A DNA stretch of 64,000 bases from NCBI GenBank assembly GCA_001179505.1, contig CDMY01000447.1, positions 143,096 through 207,095 of the forward strand. Reading direction: 5' to 3'. The stretch is from Vitrella brassicaformis. Its lineage: Eukaryota; Sar; Vitrellaceae. Below, piece by piece: positions 1-11,457 of this stretch (the stretch's first letter is position 1; each line of letters begins with the position of its first letter). The notes under the pieces were generated by a model. That model made no database searches, was not told the origin of the DNA, and saw only the letters and a program-made list of their open reading frames with translations. Both the position numbers and the translations under genes were made by a program.

Positions 1-911
1 GCGTCTTGGCGTAGTGGGAGTACTCCCGGAGAAAGCTGATGCTCTTCTCCACCGCTGGAGTGATCCAGAAGTCCATCGACACCGTCGTCTCCTGCAGCGC
101 AGCACCCACAGAAGACACAGCCGAGAAGCCAATCCGCTCGCCTGGTCTCCGTCAAGACCTCCGCATATATGTGGGTCTGCACCCACCTTTCGCACGTCCC
201 AGGCCAGCTCGATGATGACGTTGTTTCCGTTCTTCCGGAGCTCGTCGATGAGCAGGGACCCCTCCTTGTCACTGATCAGGATGGACGGCACCTTGACGTT
301 GTCGCCCCAGCCGTCATCAGCCATGATGACTCGCTGGATCTCTGACGGTGTCCTGCTGGACCCCAAGGTGTCCACCACTATCACCGCCACGGCGTCCTTC
401 TCCTCCTCAGCGATGCGAATCTTCGTCACGAAGCTGCAATTCCCTGATGAAGGAACGAAACAAACGGCCAGAATGACTCTGCCCTTCGACTCTCTCGCGC
501 TGCCCTCCGCCTGTCTGCTTATGGCTGCGGTTGGGGTGCCAGATTGTTTTGTACCTCTCCTGACAACGATGATGTTGGGAAGCTTTCTTTCCTTGTCGCC
601 GAGGGGCGGCGGGATGTCATAGTCGTCTTCGCGGCACCATCGGTCGCCCTTGGACTCGCCGTACACCAAGCGGCCGGTTATCCGCTCGCCATAATACTGC
701 CACACACACGCCCGCCCTGCGTCTCTTGTGTGTGTGAGTGTTGTTTGTTGTGTGGGTATACCGGTGTGCCAAAGGCGGCAGTTGAGCCGTCGATCTTGGC
801 CCTGTGGAACTTCTGGGAGAGGCTCTTTGGATGGAGCACCTTGATTTGAGCCACTGTGCTGGCGACGTACGCAAGGCAGACGCACACCGCCAGCGGCTTC
901 CTGAGGACCAT
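1..911 (-). CDS. Vacuolar-sorting-receptor-like protein, PA domain (partial)
   Basis: Four exons read on the minus strand: 762-911, 555-696, 187-443 and 1-91, where the gene runs off the window. The ATG at 911 opens a signal peptide (hydrophobic to about residue 22, ending VASTVAQ). Next comes IKVLHPKSLS...GSTAAFGTPYYGERITGRLVY, the start of a protease-associated domain, then RGNCSFVTKIRIAEEEKDAV and a second PA half ending NNVIIELAWDV. The exon at the edge gives MDFWITPAVEKSISFLREYS, which lines up with the segment after the PA domain in plant vacuolar sorting receptors. Those receptors sit in Golgi and prevacuolar membranes and carry soluble cargo to the vacuole. The EGF repeats, membrane helix and tail expected downstream lie outside the window. 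All exon phases join cleanly. The family call is from recalled pattern similarity. Confidence 0.8.
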
Positions 912-1546
912 CCTGTGTGATTCTGATGTGACAAGAGGCCTCCTGTGCGGCTGCGATGTGCGTGCGACCCTTGCGTCTGATAGCGCCCTTCTCCGTCATT
1001 TCCGCGGAGGACGTTAACGATTTTTCTTCCCCGTACGAATTTACAAGGCGGAAGGGAGGGCGCTTACCCTCCCCCCTCCCTCTCTCTCTCTGTGTGTGTG
1101 TGTGTGCAGAGAGCATTCACACAGCAAAGAGAGGAGGCGTCCTCAAGGGAGAAGGGGACATGGCATTCATTCGGCTGGAAGATAGGACTCGGACGCGTTG
1201 ACATCTGCACGACCGAGTCGGCTCCCCAAGACCATACGCGCACCGTCGTGAGGAGAGTGCAGACAAGCTCTGCTATGAATCAATGATCGTCAGCGGAAGC
1301 AGTGAGTGCCCCTGATGCTTAGCGATGCATCTATATCTGCCGGTGTTCCAGCCAAAGAGGCCACTTGCCACATAGAGGGACAAACACACGCACAGAGAGA
1401 GAGAGAGAGATCATCCACAGCGGGCAGATCGGGGTCGGTGAACTTGTGTATGAGTGAGTGGCACGTTGTCTAAGCTCCATCGGGTGTGTCCTCCTCATCG
1501 GCTGCTCCCGGCTGGTGCCCCCGGCCACTCGTCACCGCACCGACAG
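912..1546. other. Spacer between two minus-strand genes
   Basis: No convincing gene. It holds the presumed upstream region of the sorting-receptor gene, a CT/TG microsatellite near 1078-1107 and a short (GA)n run near 1397-1411. Short open frames here look like repeat read-through. Confidence 0.5.
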
Positions 1547-4500
1547 TCACCGAACCTGACACACAACACGCACACTCACTCCAGGTCATCCACCGTCCAT
1601 TTGCCCATGTTCACACCACACTCACCGAAGTGTCCATGATCGTCCTCCTTGCAAGGGCCATAATCGCCACCAGCAGCAGCATCATCATGACCACCACCAC
1701 CAGCGTCTGCTGTAGGTGCGGCTTCACTCTGAGCCAAACACACACAGAGAGCATCAACGGTGATGCACACAGGGAGCGTATGTTTGCGTGGTTTGTTCGG
1801 CCTACCGTGGCTGTCGAGGGCTGCGCGAGTGGGAGCTGCTCCCCTCATTAGCACCAACACCACCTGGGCACACACAGACAAAGTGAGCATGCGACGAGAT
1901 TTCCTCCGTTCCCTCCCTCTCCCTGACCCTTAGACACCCCTGTCGATGTCGCCTCGCTGACCCCCCGGATCAGCCACGCATCGCTGCCCATCTTCGTGCG
2001 CGCCAACGCCACTGTCTGAGGACTGCCCGCCACACCAACACCATCGCCTCGGGGCTCCTCGGTGCTGTGGAGGGCGATGCGTGCCCGTCCGCCCGGGTGC
2101 AGGCACATCTCGATATCTGCCGAAAACGGGTCCCCTGCCTTGTCGCCACACAGGATGACCAATCGCTTTGCGCGGCCACTCCAGTCCGTGAAATCGCAGC
2201 AGCAGCTGTCCCACACGCGCGACGGCTGGGCCATGAGCGCAGCAATGCGCTGAGCGCCAGCAGATGCCGGAGAGTTGTCCTCAGAGGCGACCAGACCCGA
2301 TAAGTGTATCCTAAGGCGCGAAGGAAGATAAGACAGTGAGAGAATGCAGGACATAGCATTCTGAGGTACACTAATGCTTGCGTACCCTTCCGGACCACAC
2401 CCCAGGCCGCACCGACGGCCGATGAGCGACCACTGCCCCAGGCACTGCCCCCGGCTCTCGAATGTCTCTCGAAGGCCGACCTGCTCTACATCGCCCTCGT
2501 CCAACTGGATAGGCAGCTGCTGGATCCGTTTGTGTTGTTTGTGGTTCTTGGCCAGGTGGATGAGCGCGACATTGCCCGTCCAGTCGCCCCCCGTCTCGAG
2601 GAAGTACTGCAGGCGAATCAGCTGAGACAGCCGACGGGGGCTGGCAGACTGGCGCAGCGGCTGGTAGTCGATGACGCCGGAGAGGCCCTTCTGCTGGATC
2701 AAGTCATCGATAGCCGACGTCACTACGGCCTCCTTTACGTCCACCTCCAACTGCAGACATTATCAGAAAGTATTTCACACACGGACGTAATCGGGGTTCC
2801 TTCGCCACCCTCTGGCTGGCTGACCTGATACACCTCCAGCCGCCGTGCGGTGAAGGAACGGCTGTGTACGTGGCCGCGCCGGTCAAAGAGGCGCCGCCGG
2901 CAGAGGCGAAGATCGCCACCCAGGCCCACCTCCAGACAACTTCCGTTGAAGGACAGAATCCCACGCGGGCCATCTCCTCCGCTCGTCACCGCACCAGCCC
3001 CAGCGACAGTCACGCGCTGGTTGCTACGTGGCACCTCCACCTCTTCTGGGCCCTCGGTGGACATCCCACGCACAGAGAAGAGGGCCACGGGGCACTTGGT
3101 GGTGAGATGGGATTATTGGTCAGGGGGATTGATGAGCTGCCCATCGATGTGGCAGGCCACGACGTCGCAATCGCCGTCGTCAACGATGAAGAGGAGGCCT
3201 CGCGCGCCGCCAACCTGATGCAGCAACTTCTGGAAGGACGTGCCGTGAGCATCACTCCTATACACAGTCACACGAACACACACATTAAGGGCGAGAGAGC
3301 GGAGGAAACCTTACGTGAAGAGCCGGTGTAGGTAGGCTGGTTGGTTGTAGGTGATCGTCTTGGCGAGGTTGTGCATATCGCCATCGGGGAGTATCGGGGG
3401 GTATGCGGCGTCGAGCAGGCCGCACATCTCACACTCATACAGCAACTGGTCCATCTGATCGCTCGTGGTCGTGGGAGGGGACAGTGTGGTGCCCTTGGGC
3501 ATGGTACAGCGACGACGCTCATAGTCGACGATCCTTCAAGCCACAAGGACAAGGAGAGGGAGGAATGCGGCTGTCAATGGCGGCCCATGCGGTGCTCTTC
3601 TGTTGGTTGACGTCTTACTCGCTGAAGTGGTCGGCAGATACACACACGACTGGAGCACTGTACCTGTCGACACCACACACGCAATGTATTCCTCTCTTCC
3701 TGTGAGTCTGTGGGTCCTCTGTGGCTGTGCGCTTACGTGTCGAATATGTTTCGCAGGCTGCTGGTGGTCTCTTGAAGGGTCGACTCAGTGGTGCTAATGA
3801 CCACGTCGGGTCGCCCGTTGCCCTCCGACACTCGGATGGAGCGAATGGACTCAGAACCACTCATGGGCCGCAAGAAGGGACTGACCGCCTGTGACACACA
3901 AGCACCACAGAGAGGAACACGTCCATCGACCCAGCCCGCTTTTCCCCTCCCGCCCGCCCCTCTCACCTTGATGTCCCGCATCACTCGGTCGTATCGGGCC
4001 TTCTTGGCCGCCATCTCCTGCGACAGCTCAGCTAACCTCCCAGCCAATGTCTGGACAATCCTCTCCATGACAGCAACGAGGCCCTTGAGCTGCTCCGGCA
4101 GCGCAACGGCCGACAGGGAGGGCGGCAGGGTGCTGATGTGGCCGTTTGCCAACTCGCCACCTAATGCTGCAGGTGGTGAGAGCCAGAAGCGGATCCAATC
4201 ACAGATGCCACCTGCTCAACAAACAACACGGGCACACTTACTTGACCTGCAGAGTTCATCGATGTGGTCGCCTCAGCTAACCTCTGAAGAGTCCGTCCGC
4301 TGCCATCTTCTTCAGCTGCTCCACGCCCTCCTCTCCGTCCGCCTGACGCGCCGCCCTAAGGACCATCTGGAAGGCCCGCGGGTCGGCATCGATGAAGAAT
4401 CGGTCGTCATCGTCCCTCGGTAAGCGGTGGTCCCACTTGCCTCGGAACAGCGAGGCCATCACCGATCCCGCCGCGCGTGTGAGGTGGTGGCGACGGACGG

Positions 4501-4612
4501 TGAACGGTCGGCCGCCCACGTTGACCTCCAGCTGGTCATCAGCATCTGCCGCCCCGTCAGCTGCACCACGTTGGCCAGAAGCATGTCGATGTCGTACGAT
4601 GCATCGATGCAT
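1547..4612 (-). CDS. BTB-TLDc domain protein
   Basis: A multi-exon minus-strand gene. Near the start is a BTB/T1-type fold: LEVNVGGRPFTVRRHHLTRA followed by FFIDADPRAFQMVLRAAR, exon ending at 4282. Then comes a coiled-coil exon (AVMERIVQTLAGRLAELSQ), then a TLDc-like region spread over exons near 3500-2820: LLYECEMCGLLDAAYP, YNQPAYLHRLF, SFQKLLHQVGGARGLLFIVD, DCDVVACHIDG and a last strand RRLEVYQ. BTB-TLDc proteins are plausible adaptor or oxidative-stress proteins; the role here is unknown. After TLDc follow about 250 residues I do not recognise, and the best splice choice ends in a hydrophobic helix (LVVVVMMMLLLVAIMALA, about 1620-1715). The start is uncertain. ATG 4612 is in the BTB frame. 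A more protein-like leader (ATG 4704, MARDLLSRHAAL) is in another frame and needs a very short intron or an indel near 4530-4570. Confidence 0.65.
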
Positions 4613-5082
4613 TTCTCCTCGGCCGTGAGCTCCTCCAGAAGGGCCACAATCTGGTTGTCCAATGCGCACAGGGCTGCATGGCGAGAGAGCAGATCCCGTG
4701 CCATCGAGCTCAGCAATGAATCAAGGGCCTGAAAGACAGCATGACAGAGAGAAGCAACAAGATGCAATGAGTTGATGGTCCTGCCGTGGCGCGCTTCTCG
4801 TACCTGCCGGAATCACGCGTCAGTCGGGGCGAAGGCGTGTGTGTCGGCAGCAGGGGAGAACTTCATGCTGCTGATGGAGCGAACAAGCGGGCCATTCATC
4901 GCTCATCCAAAGGCAAGATCGTCGACGAAAGTCCGATCAGCGGGGGTTGCCAGGTGCGCCCCGTGCTGCGCCGCTATGAAATTCGTTCAACTCAGCAACA
5001 AGGCTCGCAACAGAAGGCTAAGCTCGCACTGTGGTTGGCACAACAGAGCCCGTCTTTCGTCCGGTAGTACGAGTCAGTCGTC

Positions 5083-5667
5083 ATGGTCCGCATCACACGT
5101 CCCGAAACGCCTGTGCCGCCAGGCACCGGCAAGGGGAAGGGCAAGGGCAAGGGCAAGGGAGGCTTCGTCACCAAACGACACACTGTGCCACGCGACACCA
5201 TTCTAGGTAGGTGACAGACGGACAGCTAGATGTGCACACAAGAATCAACACATCCAAATGGTCGCATTTGACTCTTGTGTGTGTTCGGTTGACAGGCATC
5301 ACGAAGCCAGCGATTCGTCGCCTGGCACGCCGGGGCGGCGTCAAGCGGATCTCGGCGCTCTGCTATGACGAAATCCGCGCGACGCTCAAAAATGTAAGGC
5401 AGCGCCCGCAGGCAGTGGAGGTTCACTCACTGGGGTGTGTGTGTGTGTGTGTCAGTTCCTGGAGAATGTCATCAAGGATGCCGTCCTGTACACCGAATAC
5501 GGCAACCGGAAGACCGTCACTGCTGTGGTCAGACAGAGAGAAAGACACAGGGGATGCAGCTCACTTCGCTGTGTTCTGTTCCGTGTCGTTTCTCACTCTT
5601 CCCACTGCAGGATGTGTTGTATGCCCTCAAGCGCCGCGGCAGGACGCTCTACGGCTACGCTGACTGA
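5083..5667 (+). CDS. Divergent histone H4 variant, four exons
   Basis: Exons 5083-5206, 5296-5393, 5456-5527 and 5611-5667 join in frame to 116 residues; canonical H4 has 102-103. The fold is clear: [43 protein letters not shown] and [18 protein letters not shown]. The tail is rebuilt: [16 protein letters not shown], then a (GK)5 run encoded by a GGCAAG-type hexamer repeat, then [14 protein letters not shown]. Against the usual KRHRKVLRDNIQ it is one residue shorter and lacks the lysine at the K20 position. H4 pairs with H3 in the nucleosome core and its tail carries regulatory acetylation and K20 methylation, so this copy should be regulated differently. Histone H4 genes are often intronless; this one has three introns, two with TG-rich 3' ends. 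The ATG gives a complete fold and lies head-to-head with the BTB-TLDc gene. A canonical H4 probably lies elsewhere in the genome (inference). Confidence 0.9.
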
Positions 5668-5799
5668 TCAATGGGAGCCGGTGCACACATCAGGATACGC
5701 AGCCTGTTAGCTTAGAGGGAGTGGGGATGGGTGAGGGAGGGGGGGAGGGAGGCATAAACGAAGTGCTGGCGGCAGAGACCAGACAGACACCCGCTGTGG

Positions 5800-5823
5800 A
5801 ATAAAGGGGCGGTGTTGCCCTTT
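5800..5823 (+). terminator. AATAAA signal plus hairpin after the H4 gene
   Basis: AATAAA at 5800-5805 overlaps an inverted repeat (AAAGGGGC ... GCCCTTT, 5803-5823) followed by more T residues, about 135 bases after the H4 stop. It is a likely 3' end signal. The hairpin is seen in the sequence; its function is inferred. Confidence 0.5.
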
Positions 5824-6136
5824 TTACTTGTGTATTTGCCTATAGGATGGATGGGTGGGTGGCTGGGACTGGGGCTTGTATGTAGTGGTCGACGTAAGGA
5901 CGTACATTACGTTACGTACTCGTGTACCCGATGACATTGTCTCCCTGCCTTCTTTGCTCCGCTTTGTGTGCTTGCCCGGCAGCTTGTGACTGAGTGAGAA
6001 AATGCCATGTACAATAGCTTGCCGGCCGGTGAATCGTGGACTGGACGTGCCAATGTGAAAATGATCTGAAGACTCGTACTTCGCATGAATGTCCGTGAAC
6101 TGAAATTGCGATGATTTTGTCCGAGTGCATAAATCG

Positions 6137-7888
6137 TCATTTGGTGTATCGTTTGAGGTTTCTTGCGAGGTCATGCAGAACATCAGGGTGCGGCTGCAGG
6201 GTGGCCAGCATCCTGCGCCACTCATCACACTCACACACTTGACTGTACCAACACAACCACACAACCACACACACACACGCAGATTCATGTCATGTGCCGT
6301 GTGGGTGTTTTGTATCATTCTGTGTATACCCAGGGGTCCGTTCGAATCTGGCCATGAGACAGGGCAGCGCGCGGCAGTCCTCCCACGGCCCCCTCTCCTC
6401 CAACACCATCGACCGCTCTATCGCATCCTCCCGGTGAAATCCGCCGTCAGCCTCTTGTGCAGCAGCACTCTCGGCCTCGTCGGCGATTGGCAGCGGAGTC
6501 CTCTTGGGAAGGAGGTCAGAGTGCGGCGGCTGCGTGAACAGGAGGGGCAGCTCGATGGTGAAGATCTCCTGCAGCTCCTGCACGAACAACAGGTCGTCCT
6601 CGACACTCCGCAGGTCCGCACTCAGCGTCTCGAAGGCCGCCTCCCTCTGCTCAGCAAGGAAGGCCTCACGCAGCCGCTTGGGCAACGTCTCCTGCACACG
6701 CGCACACAACGTCGAAGAGACGGGTGGTGCTGATGAGACGGGCCAGCACTGAGCTCACTTACTTCAACTGCTCGGTCGGCAATGGATGTCTGTCGTGGGC
6801 CGCCAGGCGGCCTCGATGGCAGCCCGAACACCTCTGGGGGCGGCTCCTTGCGGCAGTGGCAGAGTGCGTTGAGGACGCCCAGTTGTGTGCGTGTTGCGGT
6901 GAGGTGCCTGTCGGCCTGGTAGAGCATCCTCTTGTCGAAGAACAGCACTGCCAGGTGGTAGTAGAGCGACAGCTCTTCCGTGAAGGACTTCTGCTTCCTC
7001 GCCATGCGGGCCGTCAGGTCCTTCTCCTCTTCTCTGTGATGGTTTGTCTGCCAGGGAAGGGAAGAAAGAGCTCGTGAGACACCCATCCCATCGCGAGTAC
7101 GTATTTCTCCGTGTGGTGTGGTGTGGTGTCTGTCTCCCTACCAGTCGATGGATAACGGTGAGATTGTGACGGGCACAGCCCTCAGGAAGGCCTGCACAAC
7201 CATCGGAAAACACCTGCTGATTGATGTTGTGTGTTCTGCAGGCCAGCCATACCCACCCCTGTCTCTTAGAAGGTCACACGCCAGCTGCGCCTGTTGCCTC
7301 GCCCACTCAGCCTTGCCCTCATCCCTATGCACACGCCAAGTAACCGGCCAGCCATCAGATCCGCTCGACACAGCGTCCGCCTTCCTTACCAGTATCGAAC
7401 AGAGAGGTTGAAGTACGCCAGCACACGAGTGATGAACGCCTTGCACAGCCGCTCGACCTCAGAAACGACAGGACGTGAGACGGCCAGAGCCGCGTAGCGA
7501 CCCCTTTGCGCTTCTCGGGCCAGTGTCGTCGCGGTCTCATCACGCGGACGCAATCTGATCGGAGGGATCTCACGTCACCCACATCCCAGCCACGGGCACG
7601 CCAACTGTCGTCTCTTCACCTCTTTGCCTCCCGGAACTCCTTCTCTGCGAGGCGCCACAACTTGGCCTCTCCCTCCGCCGATGAGGGCTCCTCTGCGTCC
7701 TCCCCCAAGCCTTCCTCGTCCCCTCCCTGGACCTGCCATTGCCTTTCTTCCTCTTGGCGTCTCCGGCTCGAGTTGATCTGCCGGAAGTACGACTTGCCGA
7801 GCTTTAAGTGGAGATCGAAGTACTCGCCTGTGGTTGGCGCAAAGGCCTTGCGGCTTGGACCGCCGGCGGCTGTCGCTTTCTTCATCAT
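6137..7888 (-). CDS. Helical, TPR-like protein of unknown function
   Basis: The ATG at 7888 starts MMKKATAAGGPSRKAFAPTT, followed by GEYFDLHLKLGKSYFRQ. About six exons join in phase: the first ends near 7630 (AEKEFREAKR), the next gives CKAFITRVLAYFNLSVRYW, then EWARQQAQLACDLLRDRG, LPEGCARHNLTVIHRL, KSFTEELSLYYHLAVLFFDK and a last part ending HDLARNLKRYTK at 6137. The protein is almost all amphipathic helix with repeated xxLYYHLAxLFF-type segments, as in tetratricopeptide scaffolds. I do not recognise a named family. A kinesin-binding-protein-like TPR fold was considered but not supported by a motif. It faces the next gene head-to-head across the first gap, so its upstream region is incomplete. 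It converges with H4. Confidence 0.6.
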
Positions 7889-7950
7889 TCAAGTTGAGCG
7901 AGGAGTCCAAAGCCGCTCCTGTGTTCGTGCGAGACGGGGGGGGGGGGGGG

Positions 7951-8250
7951 NNNNNNNNNNNNNNNNNNNNNNNNNNNNNNNNNNNNNNNNNNNNNNNNNN
8001 NNNNNNNNNNNNNNNNNNNNNNNNNNNNNNNNNNNNNNNNNNNNNNNNNNNNNNNNNNNNNNNNNNNNNNNNNNNNNNNNNNNNNNNNNNNNNNNNNNNN
8101 NNNNNNNNNNNNNNNNNNNNNNNNNNNNNNNNNNNNNNNNNNNNNNNNNNNNNNNNNNNNNNNNNNNNNNNNNNNNNNNNNNNNNNNNNNNNNNNNNNNN
8201 NNNNNNNNNNNNNNNNNNNNNNNNNNNNNNNNNNNNNNNNNNNNNNNNNN
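7951..8250. other. Assembly gap (300 N) flanked by poly-G
   Basis: 300 N with 16 G to the left and 24 G to the right. It lies between the starts of two divergent genes (ATG 7888 minus, ATG 8369 plus). The uniform length of 300 shared with the other two gaps suggests a placeholder rather than a measured size. Confidence 0.95.
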
Positions 8251-8368
8251 GGGGGGGGGGGGGGGGGGGGGGGGCGTCTTGCATGCGGCCCCCAGCGTTT
8301 TCTCTCCTTTCTGCGGTGAGCCGGCGTCTCGTGTGAGGCAGGTCGACCAGAGGCGGTTACCTTTGTGT

Positions 8369-10861
8369 ATGGACGCCGGAGGTGAGATTGCAATGGCGTC
8401 ACCCGAGTATGAGGCGGAGAAGGCCATGGTGGAACAGCTGTGGAGCCGGCGGGATGCCCTGCTGTCGTCGTTATCGGCCCAGGACCCGTCAAGGCACGGA
8501 TTCATCGCACGCACTGTAAGGACCAGTGAGCGAACAAAGGAAACCTGACAGCGCGTTTGTTCCTCTCCCTCTGTCCGCCTTCCGTGTGCAGGCACTTCTC
8601 CGGATATTGCGGGGACTCGTGGGGCACGGAGTCATCCAAGAGGAGCTGCTCAGAGATGTGATCCGAGCCGACACACTGTAGCTAATGTTCTTATCATGCC
8701 TCGCGTCTGCGATATGTGATGCCTGCAGGTTCTGGCTGCCTGTGCAGTGCGCCCTGCAGGTATGTACAGCCCTCATCGTTGCGACGGGACGTCCGCCTTG
8801 GTTGTTTGTGTGCGAGCAGCTGGCGCGCACGGAAGGACCAGGCCAGATGCCATTAACTATCGCGCGTTTGTGCGGGTCATAGAGACGGCACATCATCACA
8901 TCCGAGAGGGCGACCGTCATTTGTGCTCTCTTCAAGGGCCCCACGGCTCGGCCCCCAGGACGACATTGCAATCAGTGCCTCAGCCGGCAGCAGAGGGGAG
9001 GAGAGTGCAGCAGAAGAGGGATCATGAGCCGCCCGTCTGTGCCCTCACGTCTTCTAGCTCAACCGTGTCTGATGGTCAGTAAGCAGTCAGAAGACTCGCT
9101 CTCGTCTTATGGCTCTGTCAACCCTCCCTTGTCCGGTGAAGGGCTGCAGGCAGCGGGCACTCACTTGTAAGACAACCCGCGTCAGGTGGGCCCTCAGGCG
9201 TCGAATGAAGCTTTTTCGGCTCCCCGGCCTTCCCCTCGCCCCCTCTTCTCTGGCACTCCGTCATTCGACCCCCTCCCCGGTCTGCCCTTCTCCCTCGCCG
9301 GACCACCGGAAGCCGACAAATCGAGACGCAAGGAAGAGAGAGCCAGGAGTGATGCCAGAAGAGAGAATGGTGTCACAAAGGAGGAGGCAGGAAGAGAACA
9401 TGCGAGGAAAGGTAATCGCTTTCAGCGTGAGGAAGCCCCTGTTAAGCCCCAGCGATGGGCGCCTGAGAACAAGGAGGACGGTACGAGAACGGACAAACCA
9501 TCAACAAGGAGAGAGGCCAGTCCAGTGGCAGAGCGCTTCCAGCGGCTGCTCAACGCCGCAGACGGCCTGGAGAAGAGACCCGCGAGAGACACCGCCCGTG
9601 ACAACTACTGTCTTCGTGCCCCCAGCACTGCAACCTCTGCCACCAAGGCCCCCTCAAGCGCGTGGAGCTCCTCTGCATCCGTGCCGTCGAGGGACGGCAA
9701 TCGCGAGGCCGAGCGCCCTCGTGAAGCCGACACGAAGGTCCTGTGGATCGATAAGCTCTTGGACGAGGGAAAGGTCAGCAGGAGGCGGGACACACAAGTG
9801 GCGCAGGACACGACTGGTGCCACTCCGCTGCCGAGGTATGTGAAATCTCCGCTCAGTTTCCAATCCTTCTTATGATCCCTCTGTTGGCCATGCGCAGGGC
9901 ACGGAAGAATAAGTGCGAAAGCCACGTGTCTGCATCCTCGGCGGATGTCGATTCTATCGCGTCATCCGAGCTCATAGTCAGCCCAACAAACCCACTGCCC
10001 AAGTGGCCTCGGGCTCGACTCACCAAAGCAGCTCCAAAAACGGCTCCAAAAGGCGCTGGCCATGTCAAATCGAGACACAAGGCAGAAAAGAGCCCCAAGA
10101 AGGCCGAGAAAATGCCAGAGAGCTTTCCGTCGAGAAGACAGCTGCGTGCTGCTGGCGTGAAGGGCATGTACCTGGTGATGAGCAAGGGTCTGAGACGGCA
10201 GCTGCGGCAGTCCATGTCCCAGTGGATAAATCATGTCTCCTCCGCCAGCGAGACACCGTCCTCGGACGATACGATTGCCACCTTTCTGGCTCACTCAGCG
10301 ACGGCTGGAGCCTCACCGAAGGAGGATGAGAGACTGAATGCGGAAGAGGCCCTGTCGCTTTGCCAACAGGCAACGGCAACGTGTTCTATCGTGTGGCTGA
10401 CCCGTACGGCTGCCCAGCGGCAGGAAAGAATCGCATTCATGAGAATCAAGGCCAACAGATGGACCAGGAATACAGCCACCCAGACGTGCCGCAGGAGCCT
10501 CGAAACGGAGAAAGACGAGATGGGCAGTCGTGTGGTGCGAGGAGTTCTGCCATTGACGACCGCCGCGAGCAAGCCATCTGGAAGGCACGCGCGAGGCACC
10601 GGCAGCGGCGGGGCCTGTTCGCTGTGGGATGAGAAGCCGACCCCTAGATTCGCGGACGAAAGGCCCAGCCAGAGTGCCTCTTCGACCGAGACACAGCACC
10701 ATCACAGCCACTACCACTTCCACACGCCGGCTGGGTGCATCCGAAGGGGCGGTACATCGACTGCCTCGTCATCTTCTTCCTTGCAGGTGCGTGCGGGTCA
10801 AGTGAGGGAGCTGCTGGAGACGCTGCACAGGATCTCTGCTGTTCTGGGGGATGATGCATGA
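8369..10861 (+). CDS. Basic, low-complexity protein with a degenerate EF-hand-like N terminus
   Basis: ATG 8369 starts MDAGGEIAMASPEYEAEKAM. The first exons give ALLRILRGLVGHGVIQEELL, then, using the acceptor near 8846, LPDAINYRAFVRVIETAHHH. This has the spacing of a paired EF-hand in which the calcium-binding acidic residues are largely missing. The rest, about 600 residues, is rich in R, K, S, P and E with no recognised domain (for example KSRHKAEKSPKKAEK near 10065 and RRQLRAAGVKGMYLVMSKGL near 10130), and ends LHRISAVLGDDA at 10861. The composition suggests a disordered, possibly nucleic-acid-binding or cytoskeletal protein, but that is inference. A 31-base stretch near 8730-8760 could be an alternative exon, but including it leads to a stop, so I left it out. 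Confidence 0.55.
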
Positions 10862-11035
10862 GCGGGAACATGATCGGGTTCACTGCAGTGACAAAGACGC
10901 CTTGTGTGTTCATGAGGACGCCCGAATGAATGAATGAGTGAATGGTTGTTATAAGGGCGTGTTTGTGTGAGTGGTCGATCTGCACTGGCTGGCCACCTGG
11001 GGATGGGCGGTATGTACGTATGGAGTCATGGTGCA

Positions 11036-11090
<55 letters not shown>

Positions 11091-11457
11091 TGCACGCCGC
11101 CTTCAGGCTGCTGGGGTGGCGTGTGTGCGACGTTGTGGTGCCTGCTCGAATGTTGCCGTCGTTCGCAGCGCATTGCATATCCACCTGTTTGCTGCCTCTG
11201 CCCTCTGCGTACTGCGTGTTGCGTGTCCATGTTGCATGTTAGGGTGCGTGTTTTCATGTTGGACACACAGGGGACTTGGCCGTCAGGCCGCCTAGGGCGC
11301 TCCATGAAACCGTTGCTGCGGGAAACCGCTGCTTCGCGGAAAACGGCACGTACACAGAAGCTGCATTTGTACGAGGAGTAGCAGCTCTCGTAGCGTGGCG
11401 GCGACCGCTGGCTTCTCCTTGCTCCCCATCTCCTTCTTGCCTTGGTGAGGCGAGAGG
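10862..11457. other. Spacer with CACG repeat
   Basis: No gene seen between the stop of the EF-hand-like gene and the TMEM65-GAF start. It contains the CACG microsatellite and otherwise mixed sequence that includes the presumed promoter of the next gene. Confidence 0.5.
11037..11090. repeat. (CACG)n microsatellite
   Basis: About 13 uninterrupted CACG tetramers. Read in frame it gives Thr-His-Ala-Arg repeats in spurious open frames on the plus strand. Confidence 0.95.

Noticed and set aside
8740-8760. Short exon ending CCCTGCAG in the EF-hand-like gene
   Set aside because: Including it leads to an early stop; skipping to the acceptor near 8846 gives the EF-hand-like continuation.
11037-11090. 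(CACG)n tract as a CRISPR-like or coding repeat
   Set aside because: Simple tetramer without spacers; the Thr-His-Ala-Arg frames are a by-product.
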